Part shown: positions 1 through 12,119 of the stretch, piece by piece | Layout: each line of letters opens with the position of its first letter | How positions within the stretch are numbered: the stretch's first letter is position 1 | Source of the DNA: Arthonia radiata | Taxonomy: Eukaryota; Ascomycota; Arthoniomycetes; Arthoniales; Arthoniaceae | Reading direction: 5' to 3' | Assembly (NCBI GenBank): GCA_002989075.1 | Contig: PSQN01000006.1 | Span: 682,001 to 746,000, forward strand | Length of the DNA: 64,000 bases | The notes under the pieces: generated by a model | What the model was told of the DNA's origin: nothing | Databases searched by the model: none | The model's input: only the letters and a program-made list of their open reading frames with translations | Made by a program: the position numbers and the translations under genes

Positions 1-100
1 TATTTTTTTTTAAAAAACTACTATACTATAGAGCTCTTTTTAAGAGCTTTCTTTTATAATTATTATAATAAAAAATAAGTTATATAATATATAGTATTTC

Positions 101-374
101 TATTATAAAATTAGCTTAAATTAACTATTTACTATATTTAGAAGCTATTAATATACCTACTATATTAAAAAGACTATTCTTTACTATAAATTATCTTTTA
201 GTTTATCTTCTATTAACGCTACCTTTTAGTTACCTAGATAAAGATAAAGGCTTAGTAAGTAGTTTTAACTAACTTAAATAGTAGTTTTAGCTTTCTAAAT
301 AGTTATTTTATAGCTTTAAAATTCTATTATTTCTCTATATAGTTAATAAGTTTATTTTAATAAAGCCTATAATA
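101..374 (+). repeat. 5' LTR of element A
   Basis: This 274-bp sequence is repeated at 26609-26882 with the same length and colinear throughout. The differences I see are mainly C/T and G/A transitions. The start TATTATAAAA and end CCTATAATA fit a former TG...CA terminus after RIP. Confidence 0.87.
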
Positions 375-1689
375 TTATTCTAAAGCTCTCTCATTCTCTA
401 TTAACTATATATATATATATATATAATAGATCTTAGTAGTAATAATATTTACTAAAGACTGTTATATTATATCTAATAATAATACTAACTTATTAAACTA
501 TTTAAATATTCTTTAGCAAGATATAACTAATAGATACTAAGTAAGATAGTTAGTAGAAGATATAAAATATTCTAACTTTATAGAATAGACCCTATTATAG
601 TAAAAAGTATTATTAATTTTATTTAAGTATAAAGCTTTAATAGTTATTACCTAATAAATTAAGATAGTACTCTAAGTATTATTACTAGAGTAATTAGCTA
701 AAGATAATAATCTAAACATATAATTTTATTAAAAGCTTTAATAATATCTAGATAATAAGTCTATTATTAAACTAATTAAATATTAATTAGAAGACTTTAT
801 AGTATTCTAGACTATCTTTTATATTAAAAATAATAAAAATCTAATTAAGCTATAATAGCTTTAAGCTAAGAGAACTAAGTAAGAAAATTAGTATTAAAAT
901 TATTACTATAATATTAGCTCTAGAGAGGTTAGATAATTATATAAAACTAAAAATAATAGTCTAGCCTTAGAGTAGATTAATAGAAAGAAGAAGTTAGAAA
1001 AAGTATCTAATCTATTAATCTTTACTAGTAAAAGTATATAAGAACTTAAGTTATAGATATATTATATAAAGAATAAGATATATATTAACGCTAACTAATA
1101 TTTAATAAATAAAGCTAAAATAGCTTATATCTTATTATAGCTTAACAGTACTATAGCCTAATATATAGAGTTCTACCTAAATTAAGTAGATAATATAATA
1201 TCTAATAATATCTATTAGGCCCTTAAAAATTAATATAGAGATTTATTCTAAAAAGAGACTACTAAAGAGAAATATTATAATCTATATTAAAAAATAGAAA
1301 GAGCTTTCTAAGTTTCTTACTTAGTTCTATAAGTATATAATTAAGGTAAATATTAATAAGTCTACTTAGCTATATAATCTAAGAAATAAAATTAATATAC
1401 CTCTAAAGAAAGTAATATTACTAGTAAAATCTAAGATAGTTACTATCTATATTAAGAAACTCTAATTTACTAACTAGAATATTTAATAGATAATAAGTTA
1501 AAGTCTTAAATAAATACTACTAAGAAGAGTAATATCTAACTATACTATTCTCTATAAATATAAATAACTATAGCTTAAGTAGCTATTAGTAGCTTAGTTA
1601 TAGTTAAACTCTTTATAACTCTAGTAGTATATTAATTAACTCTAAGTATAAACATAAACTCTTTCTAATAAAACTCTAAAGATACTATC

Positions 1690-1731
1690 TACTATAATTA
1701 TTAAAAGAAGAGGTACTATTAGAAGGATTAT
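1690..1731 (+). pseudogene. Element A gag zinc-knuckle relic
   Basis: Reading in plus frame from 1690 gives a CX2CX4HX4C spacing in which all three cysteine codons and the histidine codon now read as tyrosine (TGC/TGT to TAC/TAT, CAC to TAC). The frame also contains TAA and TAG codons where CAA and CAG would be expected. Every one of these changes is a C-to-T or G-to-A transition in CpA/TpG context. This marks a former gag nucleocapsid domain on the plus strand. The family assignment rests on spacing and on the Gypsy pol relic further right. Confidence 0.6.
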
Positions 1732-2991
1732 TCTTAAGATAAGACTTTTATATCTAAATAGAGAAATATATAGTTCTCTATAAAGTCTAGTTAGAGAGAC
1801 TAAAATTTAGTAACAATAGTAACTTAAAGAGTATAACAACCTTCCTTCCTTTCTCTTTTAACTAGTTAGCATTAAGAATAACCTTAAGATATAAAGTAAC
1901 CTATTTATCTAAATATAGCTCTTAATAGCTAGTAATTAAAACTAAACTTTACTTAAATTTTTAGTAATAGTAGATATAGGTTACTAAATTATTACTATTA
2001 TATATTATTATATTACTAAAAAGATATATTAATAATTTAAGATATATTTAGTAGAATTAACTAAGCTTATAACTACTAGAGGCTTTAAAGATTAACTAGA
2101 ATAGATTATTAAAAAAGAACTTCTTATTTTAGTCTAGATATAAGACTACTAAATTCTAAGAATACTATTCTATATTATAAAACTAGATAAATAATAGTTG
2201 CTACTAGAAGGTACTAGTTAAAGAATTACTTAGTCTTTATAGACTATAAGAGAGGTATAATAAAGTATATAAATAATTATAAGTATAAATAAGAGCTAGT
2301 TTAAAATTAGTTAATAGTACCTAAATTACTATTTAACTTACTACTAACTTAAATTAATACTAAACTATTATATAACAAGAATAGAATACCTAATAACTTC
2401 TCTATATTAAAAAAACTCTTGATTTCTAAAATTAAGATACTTAAGTATTCTCTATCTATTAAGAAGCCCTAATTAAAGGTCTATACCTTATTAATTATTA
2501 TTAGTATAATTAATTAAAGATAAGAAGTATTAGTAGCTACTAGAGGTACTTAGAAGATATTATTTAAAAAGAAAATATATAAAGAATAGAAGTAAGCTCT
2601 AATATAAGTCTATAAAGCTACTAGGTCTAATAATATTATAGATGTTAACTTTATTAGTATAGTACTCTTTTAATACTTAGTAAAGTATAAGAATATAGAA
2701 GTATTCTCTATATCTATTAAAGATTTTAAATCCTATAAAGATAAAGAGTAAGAAATAATAAACTCTAGAACTAAACTATCTAAAGAGTTTTAAGAGTTCT
2801 TAAATATATTTAATAAAGATAGAGTAGATAAGTTATCTTTATATTTAACCTTAGAATTTAAAGATTAAGTTAAAGTTTAATATAGAGCTACTATATTATA
2901 AGTCTCTAAAAAGAATATTAACTAAAGAAGTAAGTTTAATTAAAGACTATATAAGAATAACCCTTATTTAATAGTATATCTCTTTTAGTAA

Positions 2992-3462
2992 TATTACGGG
3001 TACCAGCTCTAGACGACCTAGCGTACATCCAAGCATTAACTACCGCCAGTTATCTCAGCTCTACCAGCATTATTCCCGACTAAGCCTATAAACCCGCCGT
3101 AGGCATTATCGAACAAGACAGCTATAAGAGCCTATATTCCCTATAAACTCGATATAAATATTATTAAGTTAACGGATATAGAGGAACTTCCCTATATACC
3201 TTAGACTATATAGCTAAACTAATAGCCGACCTTAGAATAAACTTTAGTCTATTAATTTAATATTTAAATATAAGTTCCTTAACTATATTTAGGTAACATA
3301 CTTTACCTTCTATTTACTTTAGTTAAGCCCTTCTTACCCTCTATAATTTGTCTCGCCTCTCTTATCTTTTAGTCTCTAGTATATAAGACAACTACTACTA
3401 AGGTCGATAAGTATATAAGGTAAGTAAGCCTTAGTTCGGTTCTCCCAGCGACCGGCGTTATA
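2992..3462 (+). repeat. 5' LTR of element B
   Basis: 471 bp, repeated at 23279-23749. Differences are largely C/T and G/A transitions, for example GGGTACCAG here against AGATACTAG in the other copy. It is preceded by the AGTAA target duplication. Confidence 0.93.
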
Positions 3463-3593
3463 CTTTAATAGACTTACTACAAAAGTAGAGAAAGCAGATT
3501 AATTATATCTACTACTTTAGTACTTAATAGCCGCAACGCTATAAATAGGTTAGCCAATAGAATAGCTAGTACGAGTAAGATATCGAACGTTAA

Positions 3594-4345
3594 TACTAAA
3601 ATAAAAAAAACCTTTTTAGATAAACGTTCTAAAGTTACTTTATTCTTAATACGCCTAGCTATATACTTTAAAACTTATAAAGACTAGTTTCTGAACAATA
3701 CTACTATAGTTCTATTCGCTACCTCTTATATAGATAGAGATGCTTATAAGTAGGTTAAGTACTATCTTAACGATTTCTTGTTTACTCTAATAAAGAGCAG
3801 GCGCGAGGATACCGATAAGTTCTTTGCTAGCTTTATCTTCTTTTAGAAGAAGCTTCGTAAAATCTTTAGACAGACCGACGTTAGACGCGTCGCTATTAAG
3901 AAGCTTAGAAACCTTAAGCAAACAGAACCAGCGAGCAGGTACGCCGCTAAATTTATATAGTATACTAACTAAATAGGATAGAACAAGAAACCCCTTATTA
4001 AGACCTTTTACGAAGAACTTAAGGATTATATTAAGGAAATAATCTATATTCGTAGAGAGAAGTTTAATAATCTCGACAACTTTATATAACGAGCGAAGGA
4101 GATTAACGACAGCAACTTTAAAAGACAAATAAAAAAGAAGAGTAACCCTACTAACAGGTTCTATAGAACAAAGAATCGAGCAAACTCCCGATAAGACTGA
4201 GGCAATCTAATAGAGTTAAATTTTACTAAACCTTAAAGGAAACTAAACAACTAGGAACGAGAACATAGAATAAAGAATAAGCTATACTTATATTGCGGAA
4301 AACTAGAGCATTAAGTTAAAGAATACCGTTCTAAGATACAACAGT
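3594..4345 (+). pseudogene. Element B gag relic
   Basis: Plus-strand translation gives a retrotransposon gag-like sequence (YKDQFLNNTT, YLNDFLFTL, TDKFFASFIFF). Near 4283-4330 a zinc-knuckle remnant contains the core YCGKLEH, and a stop replaces an expected tryptophan just after it. Several TAG/TAA codons interrupt the frame. Decay is visibly milder than in element A, with many CA dinucleotides still present. Confidence 0.7.
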
Positions 4346-6379
4346 TTAACAGTACCGACAGAAACAGATACAACAATCGATCTTAGAAACCCTATCTCCT
4401 ACGACAATAGTTTAATATAACTACTTAGATAAAAGAGGACAACGGTTGTAATAAGGCAATAGAATTACTAGCAGCCTTCTCCGACCGCTAGCAGATAGAC
4501 CCAACCAAGAGTTGTCTTCTTTAAGAATTAGGTCTCTTACAGAAGACTGTCTAGAACTAGTATAAGTACGTTACTAGACTAACTAAGAAGCAGAAGGACA
4601 TCTACTAAAGTACCTTCTGTAACTAGAAAGACACTTACTAGGTTTCTTTTAACGAGAAACACAATAAGTAGAACTTATTTAACTTACATAAAAACTGAGA
4701 CACAGACATTGAGTTATAGGAAGAAACAAAGGAACAACAAAATTTATAGGACTGAAACAACATTAACCGTACTATTTCGAGGCAGCAGGTACGAGATACC
4801 GTTGCACTACACAAAACACTATTCTAGACTGCGTGCTACGATAACGATTGTACGACCCAAAAATCCGACAAATTAAGATTAGAATAGTAGCTAAGAAAAC
4901 TAATATCTTTAAAACAAGGTTCGATACAAGAACTAGGCCTTACCCAAGGACAACCTAAGTTACCTTACTTAGAGACTTAAGGGAAATTTAAGGAAGAATA
5001 GACTATAGAAGCTAAGTAAGATAGCAGCTACGATATGTTATAGATAAGATAACGACTTAAAGACAAAAATATAGATTCTAATAGTATAAAATTCTCTCTT
5101 AAGGACAATACTAACTAGAAAGAATAAACCCTAATCCGTTAGAAAGAAATAATATAGAGACTTTGTTAGTTAGCTTTCTACAATAAGAAGTTAAGCGCTA
5201 ATAAAGATATTAATAATATTCTAGAATATATTTACTTACGCCTACAATAACTAGTAAACTACCTTATTAGAAGTCTAAAATTACGTAGTTAGTACTAATA
5301 TCTTTAATTAACAATATACAATCTATAAACATAACGAGTTTTAACTAGTAATAGTTGTATAATTAAAGCAAGGATTATAAATAATAAACTAGACGTTATA
5401 ATAAAGGTAGTACTAGAACACTTTATATAGGAATTCTTATAGCAAATTAACTAACAATAGGTTCCGATATTTAGAATACTTTAGAACGTATATAATTAAC
5501 AGAGAAAAGACTAAACCGACTACTTTAAGAGCAGCAGTACCGGCCCGTCTAACAGTTAGACCCTCTAAGAGTCTAGCTCTGTACAAGCTTAGCTTTTTAT
5601 AGAACATACTTATATACTTAGACAACAATAAACTATAGAAATATTAAAATTATAATCGATTTAGACGTAACAGACAACTTTATTTTAATACGCTACGTTA
5701 AGAAGTACTAAATATAAACACAAAAAAAGAAATTACTTTATATACTGTCTAGATTTTAAGAAGCAGAGGGAAGAGTCGACTATAAAACTTTACTAATAGA
5801 TATAACTATTGAAGACTATTAAGAAGAAATTACTTATAATATTGTAGATATTAATTAGCACTACGCTGTACTAGGTATACCTTAGTTACAACAATATAAC
5901 TTAAAAGTAGATTAAAGAACTAAAAAACTTCTCTTTACTAGGTACAAGCACTTTAAATAAGAGTCGTTCTATAGAACAAATACTTTATAAGCTATCTTTA
6001 GTAATAAAGATAAGAAGCGCGATAAAGAACTTATGCGGGTTAGTACTACTATACTCCGATACTTAGACATCCTACAAAAGAAGTCTAACGCAGTATCTTG
6101 TCTATAGCTAACTATACGTAAGTATAAACAAGAGACAACTGTACGCCAACGATTTTATACGACAACGAGTATTCAGTTAATTACTAAGATACCTAAGAAA
6201 TACGATTAATTCCGATATCTGTTTAAAGAAGCTAAGCCGAACTCAGCGCTCTTAGAACACAAACTGTAAGATTATACAATACCTTTATAAGAAGGTAAAA
6301 CGCCAACGTTCGGTCTAATATACTCTCTATTAGAAGCAGAAAACTAAGCGCTCCGCGACTATTTCGATAAAAATCTTAA

Positions 6380-7178
6380 GAAAGGATTTATCCGGAAGTT
6401 AATATTACCAGCCAGATACTTGATACTCTTCGTATTAAAGAAGAATAGCAAACTACGACTCTATATAGACTATAGACAGTTAAACGGAGTAACTATTAAA
6501 AACTAATACTCTTTACTACGTATCGACGAAATAACAGATCGATTGTACGACGTGCAATAGTTTACTAAGTTTAATCTATAAGGAGTCTATAACTTAATCT
6601 ATATAAAGAAAGGCGAAGAATAGAAAACGGCCTTCTATACTAAATACAGACTTTTTAAGTATTGCGTTATATTCTTTAAGCTAACTAATGTACTAGCATT
6701 ATTTTAAAAACTAATTAACAATATACTTAGTAATTATCTAGATATATTTATAACTACTTATCTAAACAATATTCTAGTATACAGCTGTATACTAGAAGAA
6801 CATAAGAAATATATTAAGAAGGTATTAAAAAGATTGGCGCGTACCGATTTACGAATTAACATCGAGAAAACCTAGTTTTACCAACAATCTGTCGAATTTC
6901 TTAGATTTATGATTATCGAGTATAGTCTTTAAATAGAAGATTTAAAGATCTAATCTGTTCTAACCTAGCCTACACTAAAGAATATAAAACAATTGCAATA
7001 GTTTCTTAGTTTTACTAATTATTATAGACGATAGATATCTAACTTTAGCTAAATTATAGTACCGCTGTCTTAATAGATAAAATAATCGATAGAATTCTTC
7101 TAAACGTAGAAAGAACAATTAGTATTTAAAGAGCTTAAGAAAGCTTTTAAGATTAAGTCTATACTAGCAATATTTAAC
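6380..7178 (+). pseudogene. Element B reverse transcriptase relic
   Basis: The plus-strand reading shows the Gypsy RT landmarks LYIDYRQLNGVT near 6450-6490 and YLNNILVYS near 6759-6785, the latter a decayed YxDD-type block (family form YLDDILIYS). Both flank stop-containing sequence. The start of RNase H runs up to the TTAAC target at 7174-7178, where element C is inserted, and resumes at 20609. Confidence 0.82.
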
Positions 7179-7374
7179 TGTAATCTGGGTATAGAGCAGG
7201 AAGCAGTTAGGTAGCAAAAAGGGTCCAAATAGGCCCTACTGGTGTTCAAGCTAATTATTAAGGAGACTAGAAAGGAATGCGTCTACTAGAGGAAAGATAT
7301 TCTCTTAGGATCGTAGCCTTCCTAAATAGGCAATATTCCGTTCTAATTCGCCATCGAAATGTTTATACATTACA
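7179..7374 (-). repeat. LTR of element C (left copy, 3' LTR in its own sense)
   Basis: 196 bp matching 20414-20608 colinearly except one single-base indel and scattered transitions. It is preceded by the TTAAC duplication. Confidence 0.93.
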
Positions 7375-7983
7375 ACTACCTTCCTCCTTAAAGAGAATCG
7401 CTCTCGATCCGGGTACAATCTACTATCTCTATCGTACCTTTTATTTATTGTCTTACGCAGAGCAATAACCTTGTTAAAAACCTACTAGCTTATATCTACG
7501 TTTAGTCGGAAAAAGAGTAATGTTGCTTACTATTATTCTACGCGTCGTTTAGTACTAGTTTTCTGCAGTACTAAGTTATAGTGCTAAGCTTTACTTTTAA
7601 TTTAAAGCTCCCGAGCCTAAGTTATAAGCTCAGTAGTAAGGTTATATATTATTTTTATCTAATTTTATATTCTTTTATATACTCTTATACACACTTTTAC
7701 CGATTAATTGCCCCTATAGATAGTAGTAACCTACGTAAATAGACTTCTTTACTTCTATATTAGTATCTATAGACGGAAGCTTTGTTATTGGTATCTAACG
7801 ATAGATATAAAATAAGGCTCTTGCTCTTTTAAACTTTCTCTTTCTTTCTTTAATATTATTATACTCTTTTACTTAGCCTACAAGCTTCTCTTCTTTAATA
7901 CGCCTTTACTTCTCTTCTTAAGTAATAAGTTTATAGCTAATTTAATGTTAGATAGCCTCTAATTTGTCTTTATAATCTCTACT

Positions 7984-9130
7984 ATGTCGGGTTTTAACTT
8001 TATTAATAAACCTACTGCTAAAGCGAGCTCTTTTAAAGCGCCAACTCGCTGCTTAACTTACAGCATTAAGGACTCTAAAGCCGCCGTTAATCTTAAAGCT
8101 CTTTTTTATAACGCCCGCAAAAAGAAAGCTTCTAAGGTTACTTTACTAATTTCTAAATTATCTGCGGCTTCTTTTAGTCTATACTCTCTCAAACTAGATA
8201 GCGTGTTTCTAACTTTTATAACTCCTTATAAGTCTACTATCTCTTATTGCTTTGTTCTAGTCTAACTATTAGTATTTTAGCTTATTGAAAGTATTACGTC
8301 CGTAAAGATAACTCTAACGATAATAAGATTGTCTATTCTCTTTATTACCGCGGTACTGCTTATAAGCCCGAGTCGTCTATAAAGTCTTGCCGGTCTGTCT
8401 CCTCGAATCCCGCTTTTTACGCCGTATCTACGTTAATTTAGCCTTAGCTAGAGGCTTACGTCTTAGTATGCTGCCGTTATATAAAGACCTTATTTAGCGA
8501 TATAACTGTATATAGTAGTTCTTCCGCAAACTTCGATTTTAAGTATTATAAGGACTAGACCTATAAGTAGTCTAAGAGACAGTATACTAAGTATACTCGC
8601 TATACTAGTGTTAGAAGGTTAAAAGATAAGTATAAGATAGTAAATCTAATATCCTTCCGTTTTAGATACTAATTAACTCTATATTAACGTATACTAGGTC
8701 TCTGCTTAATAGAAATGTACCTGCAACCTCCTTATATACGCTAACTTCTTCTTAACCTTTAGCAAGGACGTCTAGAATAACAAAGAGTCTTTCTACGACG
8801 ACTATCTTACTCTACTTTGTGCCTTTTATGTTTAGCTATAGGCCTGGTAGCGCGGTCTAGGCACTAAGTCAGTCGAGTAGGCCGATACTAACGATTTTAA
8901 GCGTATTAAGGCGCTACGTTAGAGCTTCGATTCTAGTATAAGGTTGTACGACCCTTAGCCGCCTATAAATAAGGCTTCTTATAAGCTAGCTATAGTAAAT
9001 CTAGTTGATTAGATTTAAAACCGCGTCGACGGTGGTTGCGGCTAGGTTAAGTAGTATTATACCGCCGATCCGTACTAACTTCGGTGCTAGTTTGAATAGT
9101 CTTCTCGTAGTTTTCTATCTTTTGTTCGGC
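7984..9130 (+). pseudogene. Decayed plus-sense frame in the 3' part of element C (additional ORF?)
   Basis: An open 93-codon frame (7984-8265) is followed by stop-interrupted sequence with protein-like stretches in another frame (NKIVYSLYYRGTAYKP near 8.32-8.36 kb, SNPAFYAVST near 8.40-8.43 kb). The stops are mainly TAG/TAA where CAG, CAA or TGG would be expected after RIP. It runs opposite to the gag-pol sense of element C and lies between integrase and the 3' LTR. I recognise no domain. It could be an extra antisense gene carried by the element or a chance open stretch. Confidence 0.4.
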
Positions 9131-10199
9131 TAGGGTTTTAATCTATGTAAGTAGTTTTTCTTAGCCTATCGGAATAACTCTATATTTTCTCCCTATACAA
9201 GTTTTATTTTAGCTTTTTTATAGCTTAAGCTTTATAATTATATATAAATAGTCTTAGAGTTTAATACTATACTAATTCTATGCTCTAAACTATACTTTAG
9301 GTAATCTACCTTCTCTTTAGCGTTATATTGTAAGCTAATTGCGTAGGCTTGTAGCTCTTTCTTATCTACGTTACCTAGTTTGTCTTAGACGCTTGCCTCT
9401 CGACTCAGCGTCTTTACGCTTCTTAAATTCTTAAGAGCGTTAGAGTCTTTAAGATGTGCCCGCGGCTTTATTATATTATTTACCTCTAACTACCCCTGCT
9501 ACTTAGTTTAATACTAGTCTTTATTCTTAATCTTAAAGCGAATCGCCTTAACAAGCTATTCTTTACTACTATCGACTTCGACCGGACTAGACGGTTCCGT
9601 ACCGGGCCGACGGCGATATAGCTTTAGTAAGGATATATAGAAGATAGAGTAAATACAGTAGAAGTCTAGTAGTACCAGCTAGTAAGCTTATTTACCTACT
9701 TTCTTAAGAATTCTAAATGGTCCTAAGCTTCGATCGTCGAGCTTCTTTATTAGCCTCTTTATTTTAAGGTTTTTTAACGATAGTAGTACTAAGTTACCTA
9801 CTGTATAGTGTTTTAGTATATACTTAGTGTTGTACTATTCTATTTATAGACGCTAAGCTTTCTCTAGCTGCTACTTTATTTCTTATTAACAGAGAAGGCG
9901 TTCTTTTATATACTTAACTACTATAGAATGTTCTGGCCTAAGCTACCTTTCCCCTTAACGGAAAATGTCCTTACCGATAGAAAGGTTGTTCGGCTTAACT
10001 ATAGTACGGTGCCAATTTAGCGGCGGCGTGCCGTCTAGTACGTCTATAACGTAACTAAACGCACATTCAATTGGCAAAATTTTTGTTAATGAATAAACTT
10101 TTAAATTGTACGTAAAAGTAGCTTCTTCTAGATACTTATATCAATTATCTTAATTTTAAGAGATATAGATACGTAGGTAGTTTTCAAGCTTCTAGTTCT

Positions 10200-10720
10200 A
10201 GCGCTCGGTTTAACTATCAGTTTAAGAGTAAAATGCTGTGCTCAACCTTCGTTTTACAGCTAAATACTAGCAGAAGGTACTTCAATATAAGCTAGTAAAT
10301 ATAGATTCTCTGTTAGATAAGAGGCTTCTCGAGAATCCCGACGTTTTCGCTTAGTATTTGTAAAGTACTTTTACTAGCTCTATAGCATCTATAGTTTTAC
10401 TAACTAGAATATAGGTTATAAACTTAGAGAAGCGGTCTACGACTACAAAAATTAAATTAACAATGTCCCCGTTCTTTAAAAAAACTATCGGTAGTTTAAT
10501 AATAAAGTCTAAGAATAGGTCCTTAAAGAAACTAATTGGAACTAATATCGCTGCTATTTCGCTATATAGCTTATACCTCTTTACGGCTGTTTGTTAGTAT
10601 ATATTGTATTTAGCAACAAAGTTCTTAATATACGTTGCTATCTTTTCTTACGTATATTTATGTCTTAGAATTTTAAGGGTCTTCTCGACCTTAAAGTAGC
10701 CAGTAAGCTTATTATTATAA
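10200..10720 (-). pseudogene. Element C integrase core relic
   Basis: Minus-strand translation across 10.7-10.2 kb gives LFLDFIIKLP, then LIFVVVDRFSKFITYI, then a TDSQTER remnant, the usual order of a Gypsy integrase catalytic core. The upstream part of integrase lies on the far side of element D (about 16.56-16.9 kb). Stops interrupt the frame. Confidence 0.72.
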
Positions 10721-11140
10721 TTTCTACTTATAATTTTAAGCTTTAACGCAGAGCATTCTAATATCTAGATTTTACTACCTTGGCGCAACAACTTGTAGCT
10801 ATCAACTAACTATTCTATGTGCTTTAGAGACTTGGAGTCCGAGTTGAGCTCTATTGAGGTATCTAAGTCGATTCGACTTGTACGGCGCTTTCTTATATCG
10901 GCTTAACGGCGATCTATTGCTGTTTTATTACTCTGCTGACCTTTAGTCTTAGCCAATAATTTTAACTTCGATACTTTCTGCTTTATAAAGGCGTCCCTCT
11001 ACTAAGCTTCAAGGATTAGAGTCGCAAGACTCTAAGGAGTATTATTGTAAGCTGTTTCGAGAGCGGTAGCTACAACTACCTTAACTCGTAATACAAGAGC
11101 TACCGAAAAAGGCTCTGTATTAGTAGAGGAAGATAGACGC

Positions 11141-11648
11141 TGTTGGAAATTAACCAACTAGCTAGTTAGCCGGAACCCCTAGAGGCCTAAAGTATTGGAT
11201 AGGTCCTACCAGCTGTCTTAGTCTAGAATAGAACAAGCCTTTTATCTAAAGGGTCGGGCCTAGTAGCCCGGGTCTAGAACAAAAAGAAGCATTGTACGAC
11301 CTATTTTAGATAGCTGGCCCGTAGTCTAAGACAACACGGAATAGACTTAGAGACTAACAGTTTTAGATAGACGGAATTACTGTCTTATACGGTAAGTTAT
11401 AGGTTATCTAGCCTCTATCAAAAGAATAGATATCTAGTAAGTTCTATATAGACTGCTAGACTTAGATATATAAGCTAGAATCTCTTTAGAGAATTTTAGC
11501 TAATAAGACAGACAATATAATAACAGCTTCTCCTTGCTACTAAGTATTGTACCTGTATTAAGCCTAAGTATTGTACTAGTTTTAAGCTAGTCTTGTCTTT
11601 CTACTCTTTATAGTAGTATTCTTCTTCTTTCCTATACCTTTTTTAATA
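11141..11648 (+). repeat. 5' LTR of element D
   Basis: 508 bp, colinear with 16047-16554. Differences are mostly C/T and G/A transitions. It is preceded by the GACGC duplication. Confidence 0.95.
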
Positions 11649-12119
11649 GGTTATAAGCCCGGGTTAGCACCAATTCCTTTTAAATTTCCTTTTTAGAAAA
11701 TATTTCCTCTACGACATCTATCGGCATCTCCAAACGATTCTATTACTAATCGACTCTAAATTTTTAGCTCAATTTAACTATTAGAACAGAATTTCCTTTT
11801 TTTTCGGAAATCTCCGACTATATATTCGGCTATAGACTCCTCTTATAAGATTTCTAAACTTAGGGGCTCGACTAATTGAGACATTTGGTCGATTCGAATA
11901 GAGACACTTTTAACTGAAAAGGGCTATAGTAACGTTATAATCCCCTTTTCTGGCTATTTAGCTAGAGATATTACTAAAGCTAGCCGCCAGGAACGGTTAA
12001 CAAGGGCAGCAGCCCTTATTTAACTAACTCTAGAGAACGGTCCCCTTATTTAAACAAAGGGGATTTATAACTCTCTAAAGCTTTGAAATAGCCTAAAAAG
12101 GTTATACGAATCGAAAGGT

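Noticed and set aside
18-60. Hairpin as transcription terminator
   Set aside because: AT-rich palindromes are common in RIP-affected DNA and no gene ends here.
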